A stretch of DNA of 40,245 nucleotides from Anaerolineales bacterium (GTDB lineage: Bacteria > Chloroflexota > Anaerolineae > Anaerolineales > UBA4823). Below the pieces are notes generated by a model. The model worked only from the letters and a program-made list of their open reading frames with translations. It did no database searches and was not told the DNA's origin. Where the stretch lies: positions 1-40,245 of the forward strand of contig JAFGQI010000077.1 of NCBI GenBank assembly GCA_016935755.1. The letters run 5' to 3'. This document shows positions 7,779-15,776 of this stretch, in pieces. Each line of letters starts with the position of its first letter. Position 1 is the stretch's first letter. The position numbers were made by a program, and so were the translations under genes.

Positions 7779-9080
7779 GTGCAGAAATCATCGCGCTATC
7801 GCTGGTTCGTGGTGGGGGTATTCTTTGTATTTATGCTGCTGCACCAGGCAGACAAGCTGCTGATCGGCCCGCTGACCACCCCGATCATGGAGCATTTCGG
7901 TATCAACCGCGCCCAGATGGGCTTTGTCACCACCGGGGCGCTGGTCGTCGGGGCGATCTTCTACCCGCTGTGGGGATATTTATACGACCGCTACGCCCGC
8001 TCCAAACTGCTCGCCCTGGCTTCCCTTCTCTGGGGAGCCTCCACCTGGGTCAGCGCCATCGCCCCCACCTATGGCACCTTCCTGGCCAGCCGCGCCTCCA
8101 CCGGCATCGATGACTCCAGCTATCCCGGTCTGTACAGCCTGATCAGCGACTACTTCGGGCCGCAGGTGCGGGGCAAAATCTACGGCTTGCTGGAGCTGAC
8201 CGCCCCCATCGGCTACCTGCTGGGCATGATCCTGGGTTTGTTCCTGGGCGGGGCCATCGGCTGGCGGGGTGTCTTCTATATCACCGGTTCGCTGGGGATT
8301 GTGCTGTCAGTGGTCATCTTTTTCAGCGTGCGCGAACCGCCGCGCGGCCAGAGCGAGCCTGAAATGGCTGACCTGGAGCAGGTGCATACCTACCGCTTCA
8401 ACTGGGAGACCGCCCGCGGTCTGTTCCAGAAGCGCAGCCTGCGCATCCTGTTTGTGCAGGGCTTCTTTGGTGTCTTCCCCTGGAATGTGATCACCTACTG
8501 GTTTTTCAACTACCTGGAGACCGAGCGCGGTTATGATGAGAATGCCGTCTTCATCACGATGGTTGTGGCTGTGCTGGTGCTGGCGGCGGGCTACCCGCTG
8601 GGCGGGGCGCTGGGCGATTACTTCTTCAAGCGCACACCGCGCGGCCGGGCGCTGGTCGCCATGGTCGGCGTGCTGGCTGGCGCGGTGATGCTGATCCTGA
8701 CCCTCAGTGTTCCCGATGAAAACCGCCTGCTGTTCGGCGCGCTGCTGGCAGGCACCGCCATCTTCATCCCCATCGCCGCGCCGAATGTGATTTCGACCGT
8801 CTACGACATCACCCTGCCGGAGGTGCGCAGCACGGCCCTCTCGGTGCAGTATTTGATCGAGTCGTCCGGGGCAGCCCTAGCGCCCGGCATCGCCGGGCTG
8901 ATCGCCGATCAGACTTCGCTGAAGAGCGCCTTCCTGATTATCTGCGTCTCGACCTGGATTCTGTGCGGCATCTTCTTCGCCCTGGTGGCCTACCTGGTGC
9001 CGCATGATGTCGAGACGCTGCGCCGACAGATGCGCGAGCGCGCCGAGCTGGAGCGCAGCGAAGCGGCGGGCGAGGCTTAG
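7779..9080 (+). CDS. MFS transporter (sugar or organic-acid permease type)
   Basis: The 433-residue protein has about 12 hydrophobic segments and the cytoplasmic-loop signature LWGYLYDRYARSKLLALAS after the second and third helices, as in the major facilitator superfamily. The second half repeats the pattern (YPLGGALGDYFFKRTPRGR). The start is GTG at 7779, because AGGAGGG ends five bases upstream. The longer frame from 7692 adds a poorly hydrophobic extension and is rejected. The next gene, a GH4 glycosidase, begins directly after the stop codon, and a PfkB kinase follows. The transporter therefore probably imports the glycoside used by those enzymes. The exact substrate cannot be read from the sequence. 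Confidence 0.88.
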   Translation: MQKSSRYRWFVVGVFFVFMLLHQADKLLIGPLTTPIMEHFGINRAQMGFVTTGALVVGAIFYPLWGYLYDRYARSKLLALASLLWGASTWVSAIAPTYGTFLASRASTGIDDSSYPGLYSLISDYFGPQVRGKIYGLLELTAPIGYLLGMILGLFLGGAIGWRGVFYITGSLGIVLSVVIFFSVREPPRGQSEPEMADLEQVHTYRFNWETARGLFQKRSLRILFVQGFFGVFPWNVITYWFFNYLETERGYDENAVFITMVVAVLVLAAGYPLGGALGDYFFKRTPRGRALVAMVGVLAGAVMLILTLSVPDENRLLFGALLAGTAIFIPIAAPNVISTVYDITLPEVRSTALSVQYLIESSGAALAPGIAGLIADQTSLKSAFLIICVSTWILCGIFFALVAYLVPHDVETLRRQMRERAELERSEAAGEA

Positions 9081-10472
9081 ATGAAAATCAGCCTCATCGG
9101 CGCAGCCGGGGTGCGCACCCCGCTGATCGTGCAGTCTATCGCCCGCCGCCAGCAGCGCCTGGGGCTGGACGAACTGGCCCTGATGGACATCGACGGCGAG
9201 CATCTTGATCTGATCGGCGCGGTGATCGATTCGGCCATCACCGCTCAGGGGCAGGGAAGATTGGGCTTCCGCCTGTCGCGCACCACCGACGCTCGCCAGG
9301 CCCTGCAGGGCGCTGACTATGTCATCACCACCTTCCGCGTAGGCGGGATCGAGTCACGGGTGGTGGATGAGCGCGTCCCGCTTGGCCTGGGCATCCTGGG
9401 TCAGGAGACCACCGGCCCCGGCGGGTTTGCCATGGGGCTGCGCTCCGTCCCGGTGCTGTTAGATTACCTGCGCTTGATGAGTGAGTGCTGCCCGGGGGCC
9501 TGGCTGGTAAACTTCGCCAATCCGGCCGGTATGCTGGCGGAGGCGGTCATTCGCTCGGGGGAGTGGGAGCGTGTGGTAGGCATCTGCGACTCTCCCTCCA
9601 GCATACAGCGTGTGGCGGCGGCTCTGGTGGATGCGCCGGAGAATGAGGTCTACCTGGACTATTTCGGCCTCAACCATCTCGGCTGGGTGCGCTCCGTGCT
9701 GCACCGCGGCGCCGATCTCCTGCCGCAGTTCATCGCCCTGCTCCAGCAGGCGGGGTCTCTGCCCGGCCTGCCCTTCGATCCGCAGTTCATCGCCCGCCTG
9801 GGCATGATCCCCAACGAATACCTGTTCTACTACTATCACGCCGCCCAGGCGGTGAAAAATATCCTCGCCTCCGGTCGGACGCGCGGCGAGCGCATCGCCG
9901 CCGCCAATCTGCGCCTGTTCGCCGACCTGCGCCGCAACCGGACTGTTGAAAACCCCCAAACGCTGCTGAAAATCTATTTCGACTACCTGGATGAGCGCGG
10001 CCGCACTTATATGACCGCCGAGACCGGCGCCAGCCATGAGGCAGGAAACATAGGCCCCGAACTGGCGGCCCGCTTCGCCCAGGCGCTGGGCGGCGAGGGC
10101 TACGCCGGGGTGGCGCTCGACCTGATCGAGGCGCTCAGCGGCGGCGCGCCGCGCCTGATGATCCTGAATATTCCCAACCGCGGCGCTATTCCGGGCATGG
10201 GGGCGCAAGATGTGGTCGAAATCCCGGCCTATGTGGGCCGCGATCTGATTCGACCTATAGCCGTTGGGAGCATCCCGGCCCATCCGCTGGGCCTGATGCA
10301 GCAGGTCAAGGCCTACGAGCAGCTGACCATCCAGGCCGCCGTGGAAGGCTGCTATGCCCTGGCGCTGCAGGCCCTGACCGTGCATCCCCTGGTGCGTGAC
10401 CTGGAGAGCGCCCGCCTGATCTTGGATGGCTACATCCAGGGGCATGGGGCCTATTTCCCGGCGCTGCACTGA
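9081..10472 (+). CDS. Glycoside hydrolase family 4 (NAD- and metal-dependent glycosidase)
   Basis: GH4 enzymes cleave glycosides by an NAD-dependent oxidation-elimination mechanism with Mn2+. The 463-residue protein has the N-terminal dinucleotide fold (KISLIGAAGVRTP), ETTGPGGFAMGLRSVPV, the family motif NFANPAG, the metal-binding Cys169 in GICDSP, and His199 in GLNHLGW. The closest familiar pattern is the 6-phospho-beta-glucosidase (CelF/LicH/BglT) branch. There are no PTS genes nearby, only an MFS permease that would deliver an unphosphorylated sugar. The substrate may therefore be non-phosphorylated, or phosphorylated by the downstream PfkB kinase. The ATG follows the permease stop codon with no gap. 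Confidence 0.9.
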   Translation: MKISLIGAAGVRTPLIVQSIARRQQRLGLDELALMDIDGEHLDLIGAVIDSAITAQGQGRLGFRLSRTTDARQALQGADYVITTFRVGGIESRVVDERVPLGLGILGQETTGPGGFAMGLRSVPVLLDYLRLMSECCPGAWLVNFANPAGMLAEAVIRSGEWERVVGICDSPSSIQRVAAALVDAPENEVYLDYFGLNHLGWVRSVLHRGADLLPQFIALLQQAGSLPGLPFDPQFIARLGMIPNEYLFYYYHAAQAVKNILASGRTRGERIAAANLRLFADLRRNRTVENPQTLLKIYFDYLDERGRTYMTAETGASHEAGNIGPELAARFAQALGGEGYAGVALDLIEALSGGAPRLMILNIPNRGAIPGMGAQDVVEIPAYVGRDLIRPIAVGSIPAHPLGLMQQVKAYEQLTIQAAVEGCYALALQALTVHPLVRDLESARLILDGYIQGHGAYFPALH

Positions 10473-10495
10473 GCGCCTGCAATTGGATGATCAGC

Positions 10496-11437
10496 ATGGC
10501 GAAAACTTATGATGTGCTGGTGGTTGGCAATTACAGCCTGGATCTGATCTTCACCGGCCTGCCGCAGATGCCCGAATTGGGCAAGGACATCGTCGCCAGC
10601 GGCTTCGCCATGCTGCCCGGCGAAGCCTACACCAGCGCCATCGCCATGCACCGCCTGGGATTGCAGGTGGGCTGGGCGGGCGATTTCGGCGATGATGAAT
10701 TCAGCCGCTTTGCCATCCAGCAGGCAGAGTCCGAAGGACTGGATACCCGCCTGTTCGTGCGCCATCACCGCCCGCTGCGGCGCATCTCGGTGGCGGCTTC
10801 CTTCCCCCACGAGCGCGGCTTCCTGACCTACTATGACCCCGACCCAGCCATCCCCGCCGCCCTCAAAGCCCTGGCAACCGCCTCCGCCCGGTTGCTGTAT
10901 GTCCCAGGCCTGTATTACGGCTCATTGCTGGAAGCCGGGCTGCAGCTGGCCCGCGCTCGTAAGATGAAATTCGCTATGGATGGCAACATCGGTTGCCCAG
11001 AGCAGGCCCCTGGCGGGCTGTCCAACCCCGCCATCCGCAAAGCTGTGCAGAGCAGCAACCTGTTCCTGCCCAACGCCTCCGAGGCGCGCCTGCTCACCGG
11101 GCAGGACGACCTGGCGCAGGCCCTGCAGGCGTTGGGGCAGATCTGCCCACTGGTGGCGCTCAAGGACGGCAAGAACGGTTCGTATGCCTGGGCTGGGGGT
11201 CAAATCCACCACGCCCCTGGCCTCCGGCTTGAGCCGCTGGACACCACCGGCGCGGGGGATTGCTACAGCGCTGGCTTCATCAAGGCCTGGCTGGATGATC
11301 TGCCCATCGAAGAATGCCTGCGTTGGGGCAATATCGCCGGGGGCCTATCCACCCTGGCCCCAGGCGGCACTGGCTACCGGGTGAACCCGGCTGAAGTGCG
11401 CAAGTGGCTGCCCCGGCTGCCTGAGACAGCCAGTTAG
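10496..11437 (+). CDS. PfkB-family carbohydrate kinase
   Basis: The protein of about 313 residues belongs to the ribokinase/PfkB family. It shows an N-terminal VVGNYSLDLIFTGLP, the early GG-like region (MLPGEAYTSAIAMHRLG), NASEARLLTG, and the C-terminal signature DTTGAGDCYSAGF with the catalytic Asp. These kinases phosphorylate sugars or nucleosides at a hydroxymethyl group. It sits 23 bases after the GH4 gene and probably phosphorylates the monosaccharide released or imported by this operon. An alternative in-frame ATG lies at 10487. The 3' end overlaps the convergent acyltransferase gene by 4 bases (TTAG used by both stops). Confidence 0.88.
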   Translation: MAKTYDVLVVGNYSLDLIFTGLPQMPELGKDIVASGFAMLPGEAYTSAIAMHRLGLQVGWAGDFGDDEFSRFAIQQAESEGLDTRLFVRHHRPLRRISVAASFPHERGFLTYYDPDPAIPAALKALATASARLLYVPGLYYGSLLEAGLQLARARKMKFAMDGNIGCPEQAPGGLSNPAIRKAVQSSNLFLPNASEARLLTGQDDLAQALQALGQICPLVALKDGKNGSYAWAGGQIHHAPGLRLEPLDTTGAGDCYSAGFIKAWLDDLPIEECLRWGNIAGGLSTLAPGGTGYRVNPAEVRKWLPRLPETAS

Positions 11438-12099
11438 CTCAATAATTCTTTCAAACGGGGGTGGTCGGCGTAGACGCCGCGGTAATCCTCCGGCAGCAAC
11501 GCGGCAATCTGGCACATGATCTCGTCGGTGTATTCCTTCAGCTTCTGCTCGCGCTCCTGCGATTTGAGCGCCGGCAGGGTGAAAGCCGGGCCGGCATTCA
11601 GCACCACATGCGAGCGCCGCAGCCGCTTCAGGTTCGCCAGCACCTCGCGGTCGCGCGTCCCGGTCACGCCCACCGGGATGACCGGCGCGCCCGAGACCGA
11701 GGCCAGGTAGCTGGCCCCATCCCGCCCCTCGATCAGCGCGCCGCTCTTGCTGCGCGTGCCTTCCGGCGCCATCACCAGCACACCGCCCTTCTTCAGCCGC
11801 TTGAGCGTCTCGCGCAGGGCGGCATAGTCGGCGTTGAAGCGGTCGATGAAGATGCCGTCCAGCTGCTTGAAGACCCAGCGGGTCAGCGGGTTCTGGCGGT
11901 ACTTTTCCGCCGCCAGCATGATAATATCCTGCCGCTCCAGCAGAGTGTAGACCACCGGCACCTCCAGCCTCCCGACGTGGTTGGCGACGACAATGTAGCT
12001 GCCCTGGGCCGGGACATGCTCCATTCCGCGCACCTCCACCCGGCAGATCAGGCGCATAATTACTTTAATCACCCAGCGCACAATACGATAACCCATCAA
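11434..12099 (-). CDS. PlsC-like 1-acylglycerol-3-phosphate acyltransferase
   Basis: The 221-residue membrane-associated protein has the lysophospholipid acyltransferase layout: a hydrophobic N-terminus, then motif I as NHVGRLEVP, motif II in GIFIDRFNAD, motif III as APEGTRSKSG, and motif IV in GAPVIPVGVTG. These enzymes add the second acyl chain when making phosphatidic acid. Motif I is H-x4-E here (GAG codon) instead of the usual H-x4-D, where the Asp supports the catalytic His. Everything else in the motif set is intact, so an active subfamily variant is likelier than a dead enzyme. The neighbouring minus-strand gene upstream is separated by 145 bases that hold a REP-like repeat. Confidence 0.85.
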   Translation of the reverse strand: MMGYRIVRWVIKVIMRLICRVEVRGMEHVPAQGSYIVVANHVGRLEVPVVYTLLERQDIIMLAAEKYRQNPLTRWVFKQLDGIFIDRFNADYAALRETLKRLKKGGVLVMAPEGTRSKSGALIEGRDGASYLASVSGAPVIPVGVTGTRDREVLANLKRLRRSHVVLNAGPAFTLPALKSQEREQKLKEYTDEIMCQIAALLPEDYRGVYADHPRLKELLS

Positions 12100-12158
12100 G
12101 AACCTCTTTAGAATACACAGATATTATGAAAACTGAAAAGCCGTGCCAGGTCAAACCG

Positions 12159-12222
12159 ACCACAGATGAAAACAGATCTACTCAAATAAAAAATCTGCGT
12201 TCATCTGTGTCAATCTGTGGTT
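12159..12222. repeat. REP-like inverted repeat of the ATCTGTG/CACAGAT type
   Basis: CCACAGATGAAAACAGAT on the left and ATCTGTGTCAATCTGTGG on the right form an imperfect inverted repeat separated by an A/T-rich centre. Sequences of this ACCACAGATGA...TCATCTGTGGT kind recur as dispersed intergenic elements in many bacterial genomes. It lies between two minus-strand genes, and the right arm itself contains two copies of ATCTGTG. Its spread in this genome cannot be judged from one window. Confidence 0.6.
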
Positions 12223-12244
12223 ATGCTCACCGATTGCGCCGCGC

Positions 12245-13144
12245 TCAAGCCAGTATCTGCAGCGTTGGTCTGAGTTCCAGCTTATCGATCAGCCCATTGA
12301 GCTCCTCGATGCTCAGCGCCCGGCCCTTGCCCGCATACGCTACCAGCACCCCCTCCATCATGTTGACCCCAAACGAGCGCCCGTCGTAGATCGGCGTGGT
12401 GGTCAGCACCTGGCGCACGCCGCGTTCCTTGAGCATGGCGATGTTCTCCGGCGTGGTGGTGTTGGTGACCACAGTCTTGCCCTGCAGGTTGGGCGAGGAG
12501 TATTTGCGGATATAGTGCATATCCCCGGCGATCAGGTCAGCCTCTTCCCAGTAGCGCAGGTACTTGGGGTGGATGGCCTCCTCCTTTGCGCCGGGCGGGA
12601 AGAGCACGTTGATCGGCAGGTAGCCCGCCAGGGGCAGCAGCACCTTCGCCACGCGTTTGAACTGCCCCAGGCCGCGGATCGGCAGGGGCAGGCCGAACAT
12701 GAACATCAGATCGCCCACCAGCACCTGGTCGCTCACGCTGCTGACCGCGCTGATCAGCCCAATGCGGTCGGTGCCGAAGGGGATGAAGGCTTTATCGAAA
12801 TGGGGTTTTCCTCCCAGAATCGGCTCTGCCAGTTCGAAGAGCCGCCCTTCCAGGGCGTATTTGAGCAGGCGCCCATCCACCAGCGGGGTGCGCTTGACCT
12901 CCTGCACCAGCTTCAGCGCGGCGTGGATGGGGTAATCGCGCCCCTCCAGGCGCACATACAGGTCGATCCCGCCCACGCTGAGCGCATCCACCTGCCCGTC
13001 CAGTTCGGCGTAGAGCTGGCGCGCCCGGGCGGCGTCCCCGCCGGTGCCGATGCGCTCCACGCTGATCTCCACGCCATTGAAATTGACCACCACCTTCTTG
13101 TCCCGGCTGGGACTGCCCAGGCTGATGCTGACGGCTCGTTTCAT
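12245..13144 (-). CDS. Conserved protein of the group annotated 'quinate 5-dehydrogenase'
   Basis: The 299-residue soluble protein starts MKRAVSISLGSPSRDKKVVV. It contains ERIGTGGD, LSVGGIDLYVRL, a SDQVLVGDLMFMFGLPLPIR block, ADLIAGDMHYIRKY, and TVVTNTTTPENIAMLKERGV followed by TTTPIYDGRSFGVNMMEG. This pattern matches, from memory, a family seen in Firmicutes and Chloroflexota that databases often label quinate/shikimate dehydrogenase. The typical shikimate dehydrogenase substrate motif was not recognised, so the enzymatic label is doubtful. The repeated NTTT and TTTP stretches suggest a phosphate or nucleotide loop, which is inference. The start is supported by AAGGAG six to eight bases before ATG. 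Confidence 0.55.
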   Translation of the reverse strand: MKRAVSISLGSPSRDKKVVVNFNGVEISVERIGTGGDAARARQLYAELDGQVDALSVGGIDLYVRLEGRDYPIHAALKLVQEVKRTPLVDGRLLKYALEGRLFELAEPILGGKPHFDKAFIPFGTDRIGLISAVSSVSDQVLVGDLMFMFGLPLPIRGLGQFKRVAKVLLPLAGYLPINVLFPPGAKEEAIHPKYLRYWEEADLIAGDMHYIRKYSSPNLQGKTVVTNTTTPENIAMLKERGVRQVLTTTPIYDGRSFGVNMMEGVLVAYAGKGRALSIEELNGLIDKLELRPTLQILA

Positions 13145-13203
13145 AAGGTTCTCCTTGCTAACAAAAACTCATCTATCCGTCACAAAGTATACCTGATTCT
13201 GGT

Positions 13204-13235
13204 TTGACAAGATAGCAGGGTTTCTATGCTACAAT
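13204..13235 (+). promoter_or_regulatory. Candidate promoter of the DUF1801 gene
   Basis: TTGACA at 13204-13209 and TGC-TACAAT (extended -10, hexamer 13230-13235) lie 20 bases apart. The spacing is longer than ideal, but the extended -10 can compensate. It reads toward the leader hairpin and the DUF1801 gene. Confidence 0.4.
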
Positions 13236-13265
13236 GTCCACCCTATCATTACGGCTGCCTGGCGC

Positions 13266-13300
13266 AAGGCGCATTGCACTTGTAAAGTGCATTGCGCCTT
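13266..13300 (+). repeat. 16-bp-arm hairpin in the DUF1801 leader
   Basis: AAGGCGCATTGCACTT (13266-13281) pairs with AAGTGCATTGCGCCTT (13285-13300) around GTA, with a single mismatch. It lies between the candidate promoter and the start codon and has no following T-run. It may be an mRNA-stabilising or regulatory stem, or a small dispersed palindromic element. Confidence 0.6.
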
Positions 13301-13340
13301 ACGAATATCAGGATGAACAGGAATAGGAAAGGAATTCGCT

Positions 13341-13718
13341 ATGGAAGAGAAAACAGGTCATCCAGCCACGATCGATGCATACATCGCCCAGTTCCCGCCA
13401 GACGTGCAGGACATCCTGACCCGCATCCGGGCGGTGATCCGAGCAGCTGCCCCGGAGGCGGTGGAAAAGATCAGCTATCAGATGCCAGCTTTTCATCGAA
13501 ACGGCAGCCTGGTCTGGTTCGGCGTGCATAAACGCCATATTGGATTTTATCCGGCAGGCTCCGGGATCGAGGCTTTCAAAGAAGAAATATCAGCCTATAA
13601 ATGGTCCAAAGGGGCGGTGCAGTTTCCGCTGGATCAGCCCATCCCGTATGAGTTGATCAGCCGGATCGTGCAGTTCAGGGTGGCGGAAAATCTCAGGAAA
13701 GCTTCGGCGCGGAAATAA
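13341..13718 (+). CDS. DUF1801 (YdhG/iron-chaperone-like) protein
   Basis: The 125-residue protein has the DUF1801 pattern: an N-terminal helix IDAYIAQFPPDVQDILTRIR, the core APEAVEKISYQMPAFHRNG, then LVWFGVHKRHIGFYP and the C-terminal KGAVQFPLDQPIP. Members resemble the frataxin-like iron chaperone Fra of Bacillus, but many have no tested function. AGGAAAGGAATTCGCT precedes the ATG. It ends 20 bases from the convergent aconitase-X small-subunit gene. Confidence 0.85.
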   Translation: MEEKTGHPATIDAYIAQFPPDVQDILTRIRAVIRAAAPEAVEKISYQMPAFHRNGSLVWFGVHKRHIGFYPAGSGIEAFKEEISAYKWSKGAVQFPLDQPIPYELISRIVQFRVAENLRKASARK

Positions 13719-13738
13719 ATTACTCCCATAACAGCCCA

Positions 13739-14131
13739 TCATTCCAACAGCCGCACCACCCCGCGCCGCCCGTCCACCTGCACCCGCTGCCCGGTGCGGA
13801 ACTGCTCCAGCGGCAGGCGGTCCAGGCAGGGGATTTCGGCGATGATGCAGCCCACCGCTGTGATCGGCTCGCACTCCGCGTTTAGGATGGCAGCCGGCGC
13901 CATACCGCTGTGCTTCAGGCGGTACAGCGTGTAAGACCCCACGGTTGAGCCTTTGCCGGTGGGGAAGACCAGCACCCGGCCTACCACGCACTGCCCCTCC
14001 AGCTCGTGGCCGCGCTCCACCACCACCCCCGTCTCGGGGTCCACCCCGCCGAAGAAGGAAATCCCCGCCTGGCTGACCAGGGTCTCACCCTGCGCCAGAC
14101 CAGCATAGATGACCCGCCCAATCCATTCCAT
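13739..14131 (-). CDS. Aconitase-X small (swivel) subunit; probable phosphomevalonate dehydratase small subunit
   Basis: The 130-residue protein is a full AcnX swivel domain (DUF126). It shows the FFGGVDPETG segment, GQCVVGRVLVFPTGKGSTVG with the catalytic-type Ser62, then a SYTLYRL helix and AECEPITAVGCIIAEIPCLD. AcnX enzymes are Fe-S dehydratases built from a large and a small part. Two functions are established for the family: cis-3-hydroxy-L-proline dehydratase in bacteria, and mevalonate-5-phosphate dehydratase in the archaeal mevalonate route. The UbiD homologue in the same operon favours the second. Its ATG overlaps the large-subunit stop by one base (14131), so production of the two subunits is coupled. 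Confidence 0.85.
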   Translation of the reverse strand: MEWIGRVIYAGLAQGETLVSQAGISFFGGVDPETGVVVERGHELEGQCVVGRVLVFPTGKGSTVGSYTLYRLKHSGMAPAAILNAECEPITAVGCIIAEIPCLDRLPLEQFRTGQRVQVDGRRGVVRLLE

Positions 14132-15348
14132 CAGCGCAGCGCCTCCTGCACAACTTCCGCGAAGGGCTTGAAAACCGTCTTGAAGCGGTTCTTGGACGAA
14201 GCGTAGTAGCAGGCCTTGGCGCTGTCGGTCGCCAATGCCTGGAAGCGCCCGCGGATCGGCGCCACCACGCAGCAGGTGTCCACGGCGAACTTCGCCCCGC
14301 TGGCCTCGATCAGCGCAGTGTAGCCCATGCGGTCGGCGATGTGCTTGACCGGGCGGGAGGTGGTGATCCAGAACTCCTTGCGCACCCGCTGACCGCCCAG
14401 CAGCTCCGCCAGTTGGGCGATCTCCTGGAGCGATAGATGCGGGCAGCCCAGGCTGACGAAATCCACCTCGGCGGAGGCGGCCTGGTTGAGTTCATCGATG
14501 GCCGCCTGCAAGTCCCGCTCGGCGATCACCAGGCGCTCGGCGGGCGGCTGGTGCAGGGCCGCCTCGGGGGTGATCCCGGGCAGGTGGAACAGCGCCGTCC
14601 CGCCGTAGGTCGCCAGGCTGGCGCACAGCGCTTTGAGATTCTCCAGCGAGGCCGTCTCGATCCCCAGAATATAGGGCACAGCCTGCACGCCGGAGGCCTG
14701 CAGCGCCTCCCCCAGCGCCTTGCCCAGCGCGCCGAAACGCATCGAGGCGTTCAGATCGTCCACCTCTGTAAGCCGGGCCTGCACCTCAACCGTCACGGTG
14801 GGCTTGCGTGCTTCGTCCAGGTGGTAGCCGTAAGCCGGGGTGCGCCCGGTCAGCGCCGCCGCCAGGGCGCTGGGGCCGCCCTCCCGGTTGGTGCGCGCCC
14901 CGAGCACCGCGTTGGCGTAGCACACTGCGCTGCTCTCCGCCCAGGCGATGTGCTCGCCGTAATGCGGCAGGTTGCCGGATAAATACGGCGTGCAGGTGCA
15001 GGTGGTCACCACCCCCATGCGGGCAAAGGCATCGATCACCTGCTGCTGTTTGGCGGCGAAATCCGCCGGGATGCCCAACGCCTGCCAGTTGTCCACGTCC
15101 ATGCCGGCCGGGTTGAGCGTGGTCAGGACGCGGGCGCGGCCGCCGCCACTCGCCATCTCGCTGAGGAACTGCAGGCCAGCCTCGCCCAGGTTGTCGTAGC
15201 TCACCCCGGCGATCTGCACCGAGGTCACCGGCAGCATGCGCTCCGCGCCGTAGATCTTCCCCAGGGCCAGCAGGATCTGCATGGCCTTCTGCGCCGCCCG
15301 GCCATGCTGGCCCTCCAGCAGGGCGGTCTCTTCGGCGGTGAGATTCAT
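14131..15348 (-). CDS. Aconitase-X large subunit; probable phosphomevalonate dehydratase large subunit
   Basis: The 405-residue protein matches the AcnX catalytic domain (DUF521). It would hold a [4Fe-4S] cluster and, with the swivel subunit, dehydrate its substrate; the predicted reaction is mevalonate 5-phosphate to trans-anhydromevalonate 5-phosphate. Visible landmarks are TTCTCTPYLSGNLPHYGEHI (Cys117/119), AWAESSAVCYANAVLGARTN, REGGPSALAAALTGRTP, VSLGCPHLS (Cys302) and AVDTCCVVAPI (Cys359/360). These three cysteine sites are the likely cluster ligands. The start codon overlaps the stop of the VapC toxin gene by 4 bases (ATGA). The alternative, a hydroxyproline dehydratase, lacks neighbourhood support, since no proline racemase or transporter gene is near. 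Confidence 0.85.
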   Translation of the reverse strand: MNLTAEETALLEGQHGRAAQKAMQILLALGKIYGAERMLPVTSVQIAGVSYDNLGEAGLQFLSEMASGGGRARVLTTLNPAGMDVDNWQALGIPADFAAKQQQVIDAFARMGVVTTCTCTPYLSGNLPHYGEHIAWAESSAVCYANAVLGARTNREGGPSALAAALTGRTPAYGYHLDEARKPTVTVEVQARLTEVDDLNASMRFGALGKALGEALQASGVQAVPYILGIETASLENLKALCASLATYGGTALFHLPGITPEAALHQPPAERLVIAERDLQAAIDELNQAASAEVDFVSLGCPHLSLQEIAQLAELLGGQRVRKEFWITTSRPVKHIADRMGYTALIEASGAKFAVDTCCVVAPIRGRFQALATDSAKACYYASSKNRFKTVFKPFAEVVQEALR

Positions 15349-15776
15349 GGTTTGATGATTTCCAAAGCTGCTTCTCCCCCGCGCACAGCCGAGGCCGGGA
15401 TATGCTGATCCAGGGTTGCCAGCTTGCCTTCTTTATGAACCGCCAGCCCCAGCAGGTACACATCGCTGACCTGGGCATGCGTGATCAGCGCTCCGCTCTC
15501 CAGAATATCCAGCAGGCTGATATCCTCGCTCCAGAATTGATGCCCCGGCGCAGAACAAAGCTGCTGCAGTAAAGAAAAAACTGCCGGTATGTCACCAGGA
15601 CGATTTGGATAATTGGGATGGCTGGCGATGCGGACAAAACCATTTTCAGTCAGCGGACAGGTAGCCCAACTGAACTGCCCGAATTCTCCAAACCAGCGAT
15701 GGGCTGCTTCGTGATGGACATGCATCGGGTCGGTCAGCGCCAGCAGCAGATTTATATCTAAAAGATAGGTTGTCAT
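15345..15776 (-). CDS. vapC: PIN-domain toxin, VapC family
   Basis: The 143-residue protein is a PIN-domain ribonuclease of the type found in type II toxin-antitoxin pairs. Acidic catalytic residues are at Asp7 (YLLDINLLLALTDP), Glu44 (TENGFVRI), Asp105 (AQVSDVYLLGLA) and Asp123 (LATLDQHI). Targets in the family are usually tRNA or rRNA. The ATG overlaps the antitoxin stop by 4 bases, and the toxin stop overlaps the AcnX large-subunit start by 4 bases. This places an apparently intact toxin-antitoxin pair inside a metabolic operon with translational coupling on both sides. Confidence 0.9.
   Translation of the reverse strand: MTTYLLDINLLLALTDPMHVHHEAAHRWFGEFGQFSWATCPLTENGFVRIASHPNYPNRPGDIPAVFSLLQQLCSAPGHQFWSEDISLLDILESGALITHAQVSDVYLLGLAVHKEGKLATLDQHIPASAVRGGEAALEIIKP

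Noticed and set aside
9459..10469. 336-residue minus-strand open frame
   Set aside because: It lies fully within the GH4 gene on the opposite strand, is rich in Gln, His and Gly as usual for shadows of GC-rich genes, and has no family pattern.
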